DNA of 27,771 nt. It comes from CAYHPY01 sp964358485. GTDB lineage: Bacteria > Elusimicrobiota > Elusimicrobia > UBA1565 > UBA9628. Positions 1-6,641 of this stretch are shown one piece after another; position 1 is the first letter of the stretch, and the number at the start of each line of letters is the position of its first letter. Under the pieces are notes generated by a model that was given only the letters and a program-made list of their open reading frames with translations, did not search any database and was not told the DNA's origin. Location of the stretch: contig CAYHPY010000045.1 of NCBI GenBank assembly GCA_964358485.1, forward strand, positions 1-27,771, written 5' to 3'. The position numbers were made by a program, and so were the translations under genes.

Positions 1-153
1 CCCGTGGAAAGCGCCGGCGGCTCCGCCGACTTGGATAACACTACTCCGGGTTAGTCCACCCTTCCCACCGCCGCTTGGACATCGCCCCTGCGGGGGCGGA
101 GCGTTCCGCCGACGTTCCACCCCGCATGAGGCCGCGGCGAAAATTCGTTATCC
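1..153. other. Unassigned leading stretch, no supported gene
   Basis: This stretch is GC-rich and has small inverted repeats, for example CCCCTGCGGGG near 86-96 and GGCGGAGC/GTTCCGCC just after it, without a following T-run. Frame 1 stays open from base 1 to a TAG at 52-54, so the tail of an upstream gene is possible, but 17 codons cannot be judged. I recognise no tRNA, rRNA or other structured RNA here. Confidence 0.3.
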
Positions 154-182
154 TTGACAGAAGGCCGTCTTCCTGTTAAACT
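154..182 (+). promoter_or_regulatory. Sigma70-like promoter of the toxin-antitoxin pair
   Basis: A perfect -35 TTGACA (154-159) is followed after 17 bases by TAAACT (177-182, four of six consensus matches). The predicted transcript starts near 189, giving a leader of about 32 bases before the antitoxin ATG at 221. The same TAAACT -10 follows a 17-base spacer in the promoter at 25472-25500 on the other strand. Confidence 0.6.
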
Positions 183-204
183 GGAAGTGTGGAAGTAGGG
201 AAGT
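183..204 (+). repeat. Three GGAAGT repeats with 8-bp period in the TA leader
   Basis: GGAAGT occurs at 183-188, 191-196 and 199-204, exactly 8 bases apart, covering the predicted transcription start and early leader. AbrB-type antitoxins commonly autorepress, so this is a plausible operator. That role is inference. Confidence 0.45.
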
Positions 205-220
205 ATGCAAAGGGGGACTT

Positions 221-496
221 ATGTCACATCTTATGGTTTCGCCGGTGACCAACAAAGGCCAAGTGACCCTGCCGAAGACCGTTCGGGACGTGCTCGGACT
301 CAAATCGGGGCCGGACATGGTGGCCTTCCGTGTGGAGCGCAACGGGAAGGTGGAAATCGTGCCCGTGGAGATCAGGGAAAAGAAGGCTTCGCCGTACAAC
401 GAAGAAGAGTGGGCGAAAATAGAGAGACTGTCCGCGCAGCGCGGCAAGTCGTTTTCTTCCGGCAAGGCGGCGAAGAAGCACCTCAAGAGCCTGTAG
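221..496 (+). CDS. AbrB/SpoVT-fold antitoxin
   Basis: This 91-residue protein has the swapped-hairpin AbrB DNA-binding domain at about residues 5-50. It shows the hallmark KGQVTLPKTVRDVLGL followed by a Gly and then a strand containing KVEIVPV. The acidic and basic C-terminal tail (about 52-91) is where such antitoxins usually grip the toxin. The ATG is preceded by GGGGGA at the right distance; an in-frame upstream start has no better site. The stop is 6 bases before the RelE-like gene, a standard antitoxin-first operon. Family knowledge predicts that it binds its own promoter and neutralises the downstream toxin. The partnership is inferred from order and spacing. Confidence 0.85.
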   Translation: MSHLMVSPVTNKGQVTLPKTVRDVLGLKSGPDMVAFRVERNGKVEIVPVEIREKKASPYNEEEWAKIERLSAQRGKSFSSGKAAKKHLKSL

Positions 497-502
497 GCCC
501 TC

Positions 503-781
503 GTGCGCTTTGAGTTCAAGCCTTCCTTCGGCCGCTCGCTGAAGCATCTGCACCCTCGAGAGCAAACCGGAGTGAGGGTAGCGGCAGACAAGCTGATCGA
601 CTTCTACACGACGGGAGAAAAAACCCTTGGCTTGGGCATCGACCACTTGCGAGGACCCTTCTGGGAAGCCCGGGCCGGCCTCCGAGTGAGGCTTCTTTAT
701 CGCTGGCAAAAGGATCTCATCGAGTTCGTGCTGGCAGGAAGCCACGATGACGTGCGGCGATTCCTCAAGCATTTGGGGTAG
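503..781 (+). CDS. RelE/ParE-superfamily toxin (putative mRNA interferase)
   Basis: This 92-residue basic protein starts at a GTG 6 bases after the antitoxin stop. The order fits a RelE/YafQ fold: an N-terminal helix rich in Lys/Arg, the central GIDHLRGPFWEAR segment, the strand RVRLLYRW, and the C-terminal GSHDDVRRFLKHL. This tail resembles the catalytic His/Arg region of plasmid-stabilisation-type toxins. Members cleave mRNA, usually at the ribosome; some ParE relatives instead poison gyrase, and sequence alone does not separate the two. No Shine-Dalgarno is evident before the GTG, so translation is probably coupled to the antitoxin. The gene looks intact. Confidence 0.8.
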   Translation: MRFEFKPSFGRSLKHLHPREQTGVRVAADKLIDFYTTGEKTLGLGIDHLRGPFWEARAGLRVRLLYRWQKDLIEFVLAGSHDDVRRFLKHLG

Positions 782-815
782 GCATCATTGTAAAATTATC
801 GCGCGGAGGTGCTCC

Positions 816-971
816 ATGGGTCGGGTGAAACGGAAGGAAAGCGGGCTCGACAAATTCCTGCGCGAGAGCATGGCCGAGGACCGGCAGTTCCGCGCCATCT
901 TCCTGGCGGAGGCAAAGAAACTGCCGCGACGATTGCAAAAACGCGTGCTGCGGAATCTGCGTATTGCTTAG
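816..971 (+). CDS. 51-residue basic protein, possible truncated HigA-like antitoxin
   Basis: A short frame begins at ATG 816 with a clean GGAGGT at 805-810 and a 5-base spacer, good evidence of translation. The protein is highly charged. Its LDKFLRESMAEDRQFRAIFLAEA segment resembles the N-terminal helix that precedes the HTH in many HigA/XRE-type antitoxins, which often read L-x-x-L-x-x-D-x-x-F/Y-R-x-x-x. The HTH itself is absent, so the protein either ends early or is a standalone regulator. It lies 34 bases after the toxin and could be a third member of the module. The frame stays open upstream to 747, but nothing supports an earlier start. Confidence 0.5.
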   Translation: MGRVKRKESGLDKFLRESMAEDRQFRAIFLAEAKKLPRRLQKRVLRNLRIA

Positions 972-985
972 AAGGCGAGCGATCC

Positions 986-1014
986 TTGACGGAAATTTTT
1001 TATCGAATTCTGAT
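986..1014 (+). promoter_or_regulatory. Promoter of the tRNA-Arg gene
   Basis: TTGACG (986-991), a 17-base AT-rich spacer and TCTGAT (1009-1014) give a plausible sigma70-type promoter. Transcription would start about 13 bases before the tRNA. Confidence 0.45.
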
Positions 1015-1033
1015 TGCAAATTAAATAGATTTC

Positions 1034-1105
1034 GTCCCCGTAGCTCAATGGATAGAGCTCCTGCCTTCTAAGCAGGCGATACAGGTTCGATTCCTGTCGG
1101 GGACA
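1034..1105 (+). tRNA. tRNA-Arg (anticodon TCT)
   Basis: A full cloverleaf can be drawn. The acceptor stem pairs GTCCCCG (1034-1040) with CGGGGAC (1098-1104), followed by A1105. The D-arm pairs GCTC with GAGC (1043-1058). The anticodon stem is CCTGC/GCAGG (1060-1064/1072-1076) around loop CTTCTAA, giving anticodon TCT at 1067-1069. The T-arm is ACAGG/CCTGT with loop TTCGATT (1081-1097). The CCA end is not encoded. It reads AGA codons. A toxin-antitoxin cluster directly upstream is typical of tRNA-associated accessory DNA, but no duplicated tRNA 3' end is visible in the window. Confidence 0.97.
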
Positions 1106-1107
1106 AT

Positions 1108-1174
1108 TTCCGTTCTAAATTATTTTTCGTTCCGTTCCCGAATTCTTCCGTTCCCGAAATTGCTCCGTTCCGTT
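1108..1174. repeat. Cluster of TTCCGTT repeats downstream of the tRNA
   Basis: TTCCGTT occurs at 1108-1114, 1130-1136, 1146-1152 and 1168-1174, the middle two inside a repeated TTCCGTTCCCGAA unit. The stretch separates the tRNA from the convergent genes and has no reading frame or clear terminator. Two more TTCCGTT copies sit at 16048-16054 and 16061-16067, in another gene-end spacer. Confidence 0.5.
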
Positions 1175-1186
1175 TAGTCTGTTCTT

Positions 1187-1402
1187 TTAAAACACAAAAA
1201 ACGCCCCAATCACCATGATGGCGCCCAGCACCATCCGGTTGACGTCTTGTCTTTCCTTGCCCGACATCAGGAAATACAACCCCATCGCCGAGATTCCGAA
1301 GCTGGCCGCCGCCTTGAACACCAACGACTCGGTCAGGACGATTTCCGGCTTGATGGATTGGGAGGGAAGGGGGACGGAGCGAAGATCGAAATTGACCGCC
1401 AC
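1187..1402 (-). CDS. Small two-helix membrane protein, unknown function
   Basis: This 71-residue protein has two hydrophobic segments, at about residues 27-47 (VFKAAASFGISAMGLYFL region) and 57-71 (VLGAIMVIGAFFVF). A short charged turn (SGKERQDVNR) lies between them, so it is predicted to be an inner-membrane hairpin. It starts at GTG 1402 with an AGGAG that overlaps the stop of the upstream gene and a 6-base spacer, which is strong support for this start and for translational coupling. The gap to the upstream gene is 3 bases. I do not recognise a family. It may be a membrane partner of the secreted HEAT-like protein. Confidence 0.7.
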   Translation of the reverse strand: MAVNFDLRSVPLPSQSIKPEIVLTESLVFKAAASFGISAMGLYFLMSGKERQDVNRMVLGAIMVIGAFFVF

Positions 1403-1405
1403 GGC

Positions 1406-2431
1406 TCACTCCTGGGTGCGCAGCCAGGATTCCCAGGCCTTGTAATCGCGCCGGTCGAAGCTCTCCTTGGAGAGGATCACCAGGAGGGTGTAGGCCCGGT
1501 CGTGGTTGGCCGGTTGGTTGAGTTTCAAAAGCGAGATGATCCGGGCCCCCGCCCGGCGGATCATGGGCTCCCGATAGCCTTCCCGGTCGGCCAGCCCCGA
1601 GAGGACTTCCAGGGCGCGGCTGCGGTCCAAGGTCGAGGGATAATCCAGCAAGGCGATCACCTTGCCCAAGTCCAGGGCCACGTCCTTATGATAGACCGCG
1701 ACGTCGGCCAGGACCTGAAGGCCCGCGGCGCGGACCGTCTCGTCGGGATCGGTCAGGGCGGCGTAGGCGGCCGAAAGGGCTGTCATGGATTCGGGAACGT
1801 AGGAAAGCAGGTAGACCGCCGCGGCCCGATTGGAAGGAAGGGAGTCGTTCTCCAGGACCTCCTTAAGGGCCGCCTTTTGGGGCGCGGCCTTTTGGACGAA
1901 GAGCCGCTCATAGGCTTCCAGGTCGGGTTTAGGGGAACCCCAAAGGCAGTAAAAGGCGGGACAGGACGGCCGATCCATGGGGATCTCGCCGCGCAGGCGC
2001 ATGGCCTTGCCCAGCTCGGAATAGGCCCACCAGGAAGCGATCAAGGTTTCCGGATCCCGGAGGGTTTGACCCCCGACCTTGCGAAAGGGCATCCGGGCCG
2101 CGGCGTCCTCGGCGTCCACGAAGTCGAAGGTGATGTAAGCCTGGCGGGAAGCGGAGGTGAAATATTCCCCGTAATGCATCCGGGCGTAGGCGAAATTCCC
2201 GAGGGCATGGAGCTTCTGCTCGATCTTGCCCTTGAGGACCTCCGCCGTCTTGAGCCCGGTCTTGCGGCGCTCTCCCCGGAGCTTGATATAGGACTCCATT
2301 TGGGGAGTCACCGCGTCGACGACCTCGACGAGGGTCACCTTCGAGGACCGGTAGAGGTCCACGCCCTTAAAGGTCCCGGTGGAAAGCTGGGCCGGCGCGG
2401 GAGAGGCGCATAGAAGAAGCCAGCCCGCCAA
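1406..2431 (-). CDS. Secreted HEAT-like repeat protein
   Basis: This is an exported protein of about 341 residues. The first 15 residues end in a signal-peptide-like CASPAPA-Q, so mature protein would begin near residue 16. Residues 16-180 contain a Trp/Tyr-rich section with a Cys pair in CPAFYC (157-162) that could form a disulfide or bind metal. Residues about 185-335 form repeated amphipathic helix pairs (for example ALTDPDETVRAAGLQVLADV) typical of HEAT repeats, which act as protein-binding scaffolds. The start is uncertain. TTG 2431 begins within the hydrophobic stretch, while the frame runs open upstream to ATT 2467, which would add a Leu-Pro-Arg-Arg n-region and a complete signal peptide. 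Neither has a convincing Shine-Dalgarno. Function is unknown. Confidence 0.75.
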   Translation of the reverse strand: MAGWLLLCASPAPAQLSTGTFKGVDLYRSSKVTLVEVVDAVTPQMESYIKLRGERRKTGLKTAEVLKGKIEQKLHALGNFAYARMHYGEYFTSASRQAYITFDFVDAEDAAARMPFRKVGGQTLRDPETLIASWWAYSELGKAMRLRGEIPMDRPSCPAFYCLWGSPKPDLEAYERLFVQKAAPQKAALKEVLENDSLPSNRAAAVYLLSYVPESMTALSAAYAALTDPDETVRAAGLQVLADVAVYHKDVALDLGKVIALLDYPSTLDRSRALEVLSGLADREGYREPMIRRAGARIISLLKLNQPANHDRAYTLLVILSKESFDRRDYKAWESWLRTQE

Positions 2432-2471
2432 CGCCGGGGGCGCGAGTCGCCGCGGGAGCTCGGAAATTTCC

Positions 2472-3389
2472 TTAGGCGGCGGCGTAGATGACCCGCCCGC
2501 TGGGGATCAGGAAGGAGGAGCCTTCCAGGGTGTGCACGTGATCCCTGATCCCCCAGGGTCCCACGGAGACCGTCAGGTAGTGGTAGAACCGATCCTTGGC
2601 TCCGCACGGGAAGAGGGGGGAGCCGCCCCCGCCGGTGAGAATGTAGCGGACCCCGAGGTAGTCCTGAACCCCGAATCCGTGGACATGGCCCATATAGACC
2701 CTGTCGACGCCGGACTCCGAGAGCAGCTCGGTGAACTCCCGGGCGCCCTCCGTGAAACCTCCCATCTTGCGGACCGCGTCACGGTCTCCCCAAAGGCTGA
2801 GCAGAGCGGGGGGGATGTGGGTGAAGACGACCTTGCGCAAAGGGGTGTCGAGCGCCATCCTCAGCCACCGCAGCTGGGAGGGCTCCATGCGGTTGGCGCT
2901 GCTGTCGGCGACGATGAAGCGCACGCCGCCGCGCTCGAAATGATAACGGGTCGGCCCGATCAAAGAGCGGTAGAGGACGGAATTGGAGCGGCCGTGGGGG
3001 TAGTGGCGGTCATGGTTGCCGATCACGGTCAGGTAGGGCTTGCGCACCCCGACCCCCTCCAATTCATTGAAGAACCGGCGGTAGTTGCCCTCCACCCCCC
3101 GGCTGACCATGTCTCCGAGCTGGATCGAGAAATCGACCGATTGCTCCTGGATGGTCTGAAGTTGGCGGGCGAAAACCCCTTTCCGGTTGAACAGAGCCCG
3201 GAAGATCCAAAAGCGCCCCGGCTCGGCGTCCCCAAGGACAGCGAAGGAATAAGAGTCGTTTTCCGACCGGGTCGTTTTGGCAAGCTCGGCCAACTGGCGC
3301 GAGGTCCGCCAGGGAGCGGCGCTGGTCCCAAGCGGAGATTCGGGGCGAGGCCGGAGCGAGGGGCTCCGAAGGGGCTTTAATCCGAGCAT
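2472..3389 (-). CDS. Calcineurin-like metallophosphoesterase
   Basis: This 305-residue cytosolic protein carries the ordered metallophosphoesterase metal-binding motifs: GDAEPG, then GDMVSRG, GNHDRH, a FTHIP block and GHVHGFG. They coordinate two metals and hydrolyse phosphoesters; the natural substrate cannot be read from sequence. In the first motif the usual GDxH is GDAE, so His is replaced by Glu. Such changes occur in some branches and alter metal ligation. I place the start at ATG 3389 because a promoter ends 7 bases before it. The frame is open much further upstream, but that extension would cover the divergent promoter and the flippase gene. No signal peptide is visible. The HEAT-like gene lies downstream. 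Confidence 0.88.
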   Translation of the reverse strand: MLGLKPLRSPSLRPRPESPLGTSAAPWRTSRQLAELAKTTRSENDSYSFAVLGDAEPGRFWIFRALFNRKGVFARQLQTIQEQSVDFSIQLGDMVSRGVEGNYRRFFNELEGVGVRKPYLTVIGNHDRHYPHGRSNSVLYRSLIGPTRYHFERGGVRFIVADSSANRMEPSQLRWLRMALDTPLRKVVFTHIPPALLSLWGDRDAVRKMGGFTEGAREFTELLSESGVDRVYMGHVHGFGVQDYLGVRYILTGGGGSPLFPCGAKDRFYHYLTVSVGPWGIRDHVHTLEGSSFLIPSGRVIYAAA

Positions 3390-3396
3390 CCTTATT

Positions 3397-3425
3397 AATA
3401 TGCCCCCCGAAACGGGTTTTGTCAA
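3397..3425 (-). promoter_or_regulatory. Promoter of the metallophosphoesterase gene, leaderless type
   Basis: On the minus strand TTGACA (3425-3420) is followed after 17 bases by CATATT (3402-3397). Only 7 bases then separate it from ATG 3389, so transcription is predicted to start at or next to the A of the start codon. TATTAA (3400-3395) is an alternative -10. Confidence 0.55.
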
Positions 3426-3438
3426 GGCCCGCATTTGG

Positions 3439-3444
3439 TAATAT
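3439..3444 (+). promoter_or_regulatory. -10 element of the flippase gene, leaderless type
   Basis: TAATAT lies 8 bases before ATG 3453 with no Shine-Dalgarno between. A TTGTCA at 3419-3424 is too close (14-base spacer) to be an ideal -35. It overlaps the divergent TTGACA on the other strand, so the two promoters may exclude each other. Confidence 0.4.
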
Positions 3445-3452
3445 TCGGTCGC

Positions 3453-4928
3453 ATGAGAGAGGAGCTCCGAAAGCTGGGCAAGGAAACCGCGGTTTACGGC
3501 GTCGCGGCGGTCCTGGCCCGCCTCCTGGGATTTCTTCTCCTTCCTCTTTACACTCATTTCCTTACTCCGGCCGATTTCGGGATCATGGCGGCCCTTTTGG
3601 CGTACGTGGCCTTTCTCAACGTCATATATTCCCGGGGGATGGACCTGGCGTTCATGCGCCACGAGGACGATTTCTCCACCCCGTTCTGGTCGGTCGCCGG
3701 AACCTCGCTGGCCCTCTCCGGGCTGATCCTTCTCTTTCACCGGCCCCTGGCCGCCGCGGCCGGCCTGCCTCCGGGCTCGGAATGGCTCGTGGCGGCCTGC
3801 GCCGGGGTGCTGGCCTTCGACGCGGTCTGCGGGGTCCCCTTCTCCCTGCTCCGGCTCCAGCACAAGGCGGCGGCGTTTTCCGCCGTCCGAACCGCCAACA
3901 TCGTCATCAATCTCGGCCTCAACTACGTTTTCCTGGTGCGCCTAGGCATGGGCGCGGGGGGGGTCTTTTTGGCCTACCTGGTCTCCTCGGCGGCGACCTT
4001 CGGCATGCTGGCACCGGTGTCGGCCCTGCACCTCAAGGCGCGCTTCGACGGCAAGCGCCACGCCGAACTCCTGTCCTTTTCCCTTCCCCTGCTCCCCGCG
4101 GCCCTGGCGTCCATGGCGGTGCAGGTCATCGACCGCCCGATTCTCCAGGCCCTGACCGACAACGCCACCTTGGGCCTCTATCAGGCCAACTACAAGCTCG
4201 GCGTGGCTATGATGCTTTTCGTGAACATGTTCGACGCCGCCTTCAAGCCGTTTTTCCTGGAGCGGCGCGCGGACCCGTCCCTGGACGGCCTGCTCGCGCG
4301 CATCCTGACCTATTTTCTGCTCGGCGGGTCCCTCCTCCTGCTCGGCGTCTCTTTTTTCATCGGGGCGCTGGCCGCCTGCCCGCTGCCGGGGGGCCGGACC
4401 TTGATCCACCCCGATTACTGGCCCGGGCTGGGGGTGGTCCCGGTGGTGCTGGCGGGCTACCTCCTCAACGGGGTCTACTACAATTTCCTCGCCGCCCCGA
4501 CCCTGGCCCGGAAAACCGGGCTGGTCGCTTGGTCGGCGGCCGCAGGGGCGGGGGTCAACATCGCGGCCAATATTTTTTTGATCCCCGGTTGGGGCATCAT
4601 GGGCGCGGCCTGGGCCACCTGCGCGGCCTATTTCGCCATGGCCGCCGTCTTGTACGCCCTGACCCGCGGCCTTCGGCCGATTCCTTATGAATGGGGGCGC
4701 TTGGCGCTCATCGCGGGTTGGACGGCGTTTTTGTTTTGGGCCGAACCCTCCGTCAGCGGGACCCTGGGGGCGTCGGCCTGGTTGGGGAAGCTGGGCCTGT
4801 TGGCGGCCTTTCCCGGAGGGTTGGCCGTGGCCGGCTTCTTGAACCCCGCGGAAGCGCGCGGGCTCTGGACGATGTTCCGGTCCCGCTCAAAGCGGGCGGG
4901 CGTCGACCAGAATCAGACGCCCGCCTGA
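3453..4928 (+). CDS. Polysaccharide/oligosaccharide flippase (Wzx/MATE-like, MOP superfamily)
   Basis: This integral membrane protein of about 491 residues has 12-14 predicted helices. The N-terminus reads LGKETAVYGVAAVLARLLGFLLLP with a following YTHFLTPADFG, the classic opening of Wzx-type and lipid-linked oligosaccharide exporters. A polysaccharide-synthesis C-terminal region with NIAANIFLIPGWGIMGAAWAT appears at about residues 368-390. Family members flip lipid-linked sugar units across the inner membrane for capsule, O-antigen or exopolysaccharide. ATG 3453 is chosen over an in-frame GTG-type start 18 bases upstream because it begins the conserved amphipathic helix and lies just after a -10 element. 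There is no sugar gene cluster beside it; the only glycosyltransferase in the window is at 16536. The last 42 bases overlap the convergent gene. Confidence 0.9.
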   Translation: MREELRKLGKETAVYGVAAVLARLLGFLLLPLYTHFLTPADFGIMAALLAYVAFLNVIYSRGMDLAFMRHEDDFSTPFWSVAGTSLALSGLILLFHRPLAAAAGLPPGSEWLVAACAGVLAFDAVCGVPFSLLRLQHKAAAFSAVRTANIVINLGLNYVFLVRLGMGAGGVFLAYLVSSAATFGMLAPVSALHLKARFDGKRHAELLSFSLPLLPAALASMAVQVIDRPILQALTDNATLGLYQANYKLGVAMMLFVNMFDAAFKPFFLERRADPSLDGLLARILTYFLLGGSLLLLGVSFFIGALAACPLPGGRTLIHPDYWPGLGVVPVVLAGYLLNGVYYNFLAAPTLARKTGLVAWSAAAGAGVNIAANIFLIPGWGIMGAAWATCAAYFAMAAVLYALTRGLRPIPYEWGRLALIAGWTAFLFWAEPSVSGTLGASAWLGKLGLLAAFPGGLAVAGFLNPAEARGLWTMFRSRSKRAGVDQNQTPA

Positions 4929-6641
4929 GAAGCCGAAGGTCAGCTCCAAGCCGCGGCCGAAATGCTCGTCCAGCCGGCGCGCCAGGCCCAGCACGGCGCT
5001 CAGTCTCTCGGCCGATAGCACGCGCGGCCCGCGGGTCAGGGGAGCCACCAGGGGGTTGCCGTCGGCCCCGAGCAAGGTCTGCTCGAAGGCCGCGGCCGGC
5101 CCGCCGGAAAATAGATCCTCCAGCCCTCCGCCCACGGCGGCGACGGTGAACCGCCGCAGGAACCGATTGCCGGGGTCCCGTGTCAGGGCGATCCCGGTGG
5201 CATCGAACGCCGGAGGGCGAATGAAGGCCACCCGGGTTTGTTCGGGCTCGAGGGCCCGCCCTTCGCGCTTGCGGCGGCCGAGGGCCTCCGGGGTCCAAAG
5301 CCCGGCCCAAAACTCCTTGATCAAGGGCAGGGTCTTTTCCGCGACCGAGTGATAACGCCCGCCCGCGGAAAAAAGCCAGCCGCCGCCCTGGGCCGCCGAA
5401 AGCGCCGCTTTCCCGGCACCCTGGCGCGGGCCAAGGTCCGCGTCCAGGATCAGCCTCCGAATTTCGAGCGATTTTCGCCGGAGGCCGAAACCGGGGTTTT
5501 CCTCGATGGCGGAGATCTTTCCCGCCAGGCCCGCCTCGCCGAGCCAGCGGGAGTACAAATCCTCGGGCAGGAGGACGCGTTCCGCGGATTCGGCGCCCGC
5601 GCGCCGGGCGGCGGCCCCCACCGAGGCGGGAGAGAGGTCCAAGACCGCGGGAGCCGAGCGCGGCACCGGCAGGGCCTTGAGCCCCCGCGCCAACTCCTTG
5701 GGAACCCGCAGACCGAAGGCCTCCGCCCTGGCGGCGACGACCGCCAGGCCGCGCCGCGCTTCCTCCGCCGCGGCCCAGGCCGCCAAGGGATTCTCCTTTT
5801 GCACGGCCGAGGCTTCCTCGATCAAATCCCGGGCCAGGTCCTCGGCGTCTTCGTAAGCGCGGGACTCGATGCCCTTGAGGCGGTCCGGGGAGCCGACCAG
5901 TTCGCCAAAGGCGCGCCGCAAAGCGGCGTAATCCTTGGGGACGGCGGAGTTTCCGACCCGGCCCGCCAAACCCTCCATCAGGAGAAACCCCGCGCTTTCC
6001 CGGTCCGAAACCCGGGACGCGAGCCACCGTGCCAACGCTTGAGCGCCGCCGAGCCCGTCGAAGGCCGCCAAGGCCTCCGCCGCGTCCAGGGCCGCGTCCT
6101 GGGCCTCAGGGGGATAAGCTCTCACCGTGGCCTTCTCCCCATCGACGGTCACCACCTCGCCCTCCTGGATGGTCCGCCGCACCTCGCCCTCGACCAGACG
6201 GATGGAACTTCCGTGGGGGCCTGGAGCGGGAGGTCCGAAGCGGGGGCCGACCAGAATCAGGACCGCGGTCCCATCCGGTTTTTTCTCCCAGCGGGCGCCC
6301 TCCAGGGTGACGACGGTCGTCCCGTGCCGGCGGCCGACGGCCGCGGCCGGAGTGAAAGGGCCTCCCGCGGCCTGCACCACGGCCGCCGAAAAGCGGACCG
6401 CGTCGGCGCGCGGATTGGCGCGCCGGGAGAAAAAAATCCCTCCGCCCGACGCCGCCGAAGCTTCATCGAAGACCGCCCGCCCGGTGACGGGCCGGCCGGG
6501 ACCGGGGGAGGCGGCGGCGCCGGTGAAGGTCTCAGGAGATTCCTCCAAACCCCGCCGCAAGGACCGCAGATCGGAACGCTCGCCCGAAGAAACGGCGCCG
6601 AAGGCCGGCAGGGCCAGAAGGAAGACGGCGGCGCTAATCAA
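4887..6641 (-). CDS. Secreted, degenerate PEP-synthase-like protein with swapped domain order
   Basis: This 584-residue protein has a signal-like N-terminus (MISAAVFLLALPAFGA). Residues about 38-177 match the phosphohistidine swivel domain of PEP-utilising enzymes: GAAASPGPGRPVTGRAV, a GGIFFSRR strand, AAVVQAAGG, then GEVVTVDGEKATVRAY. At the catalytic block, normally GGxxSHAA, it reads GGPFTPAA, so Pro98 replaces the phosphorylated His. Residues about 335-584 resemble the ATP-binding PPDK N-terminal domain (LYSRWLGEAGL, FWAGLWTPEAL, ATGIALTRDPG, DEHFGRGLELTF, LILVDARPL). The usual GGK, RSS...ED and final Q-x-RP signatures are lost. The order is swivel first, the reverse of PpsA, and there is no PEP/pyruvate barrel. 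It is very likely a non-catalytic exported protein. The TTG start overlaps the upstream gene by 8 bases and has no Shine-Dalgarno, so translation is probably coupled. Confidence 0.7.
   Translation of the reverse strand: MISAAVFLLALPAFGAVSSGERSDLRSLRRGLEESPETFTGAAASPGPGRPVTGRAVFDEASAASGGGIFFSRRANPRADAVRFSAAVVQAAGGPFTPAAAVGRRHGTTVVTLEGARWEKKPDGTAVLILVGPRFGPPAPGPHGSSIRLVEGEVRRTIQEGEVVTVDGEKATVRAYPPEAQDAALDAAEALAAFDGLGGAQALARWLASRVSDRESAGFLLMEGLAGRVGNSAVPKDYAALRRAFGELVGSPDRLKGIESRAYEDAEDLARDLIEEASAVQKENPLAAWAAAEEARRGLAVVAARAEAFGLRVPKELARGLKALPVPRSAPAVLDLSPASVGAAARRAGAESAERVLLPEDLYSRWLGEAGLAGKISAIEENPGFGLRRKSLEIRRLILDADLGPRQGAGKAALSAAQGGGWLFSAGGRYHSVAEKTLPLIKEFWAGLWTPEALGRRKREGRALEPEQTRVAFIRPPAFDATGIALTRDPGNRFLRRFTVAAVGGGLEDLFSGGPAAAFEQTLLGADGNPLVAPLTRGPRVLSAERLSAVLGLARRLDEHFGRGLELTFGFSGGRLILVDARPL

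Noticed and set aside
60..140. GC-rich hairpins resembling a structured RNA or terminator
   Set aside because: The arms are short, no T-run follows, and no conserved RNA core was recognised on either strand.
1034..1105. Integration (att) site at the tRNA-Arg 3' end
   Set aside because: No second copy of the tRNA 3' end and no integrase gene is visible in the window.
1068..1409. Minus-strand frame ending in PTGIEPVSPA
   Set aside because: This is the familiar translation of a tRNA antisense strand, a known annotation artefact, and it overlaps the tRNA-Arg.
3390..3863. N-terminal extension of the metallophosphoesterase frame
   Set aside because: It would cross the divergent promoter and the start of the flippase gene, and its sequence is charged low-complexity.
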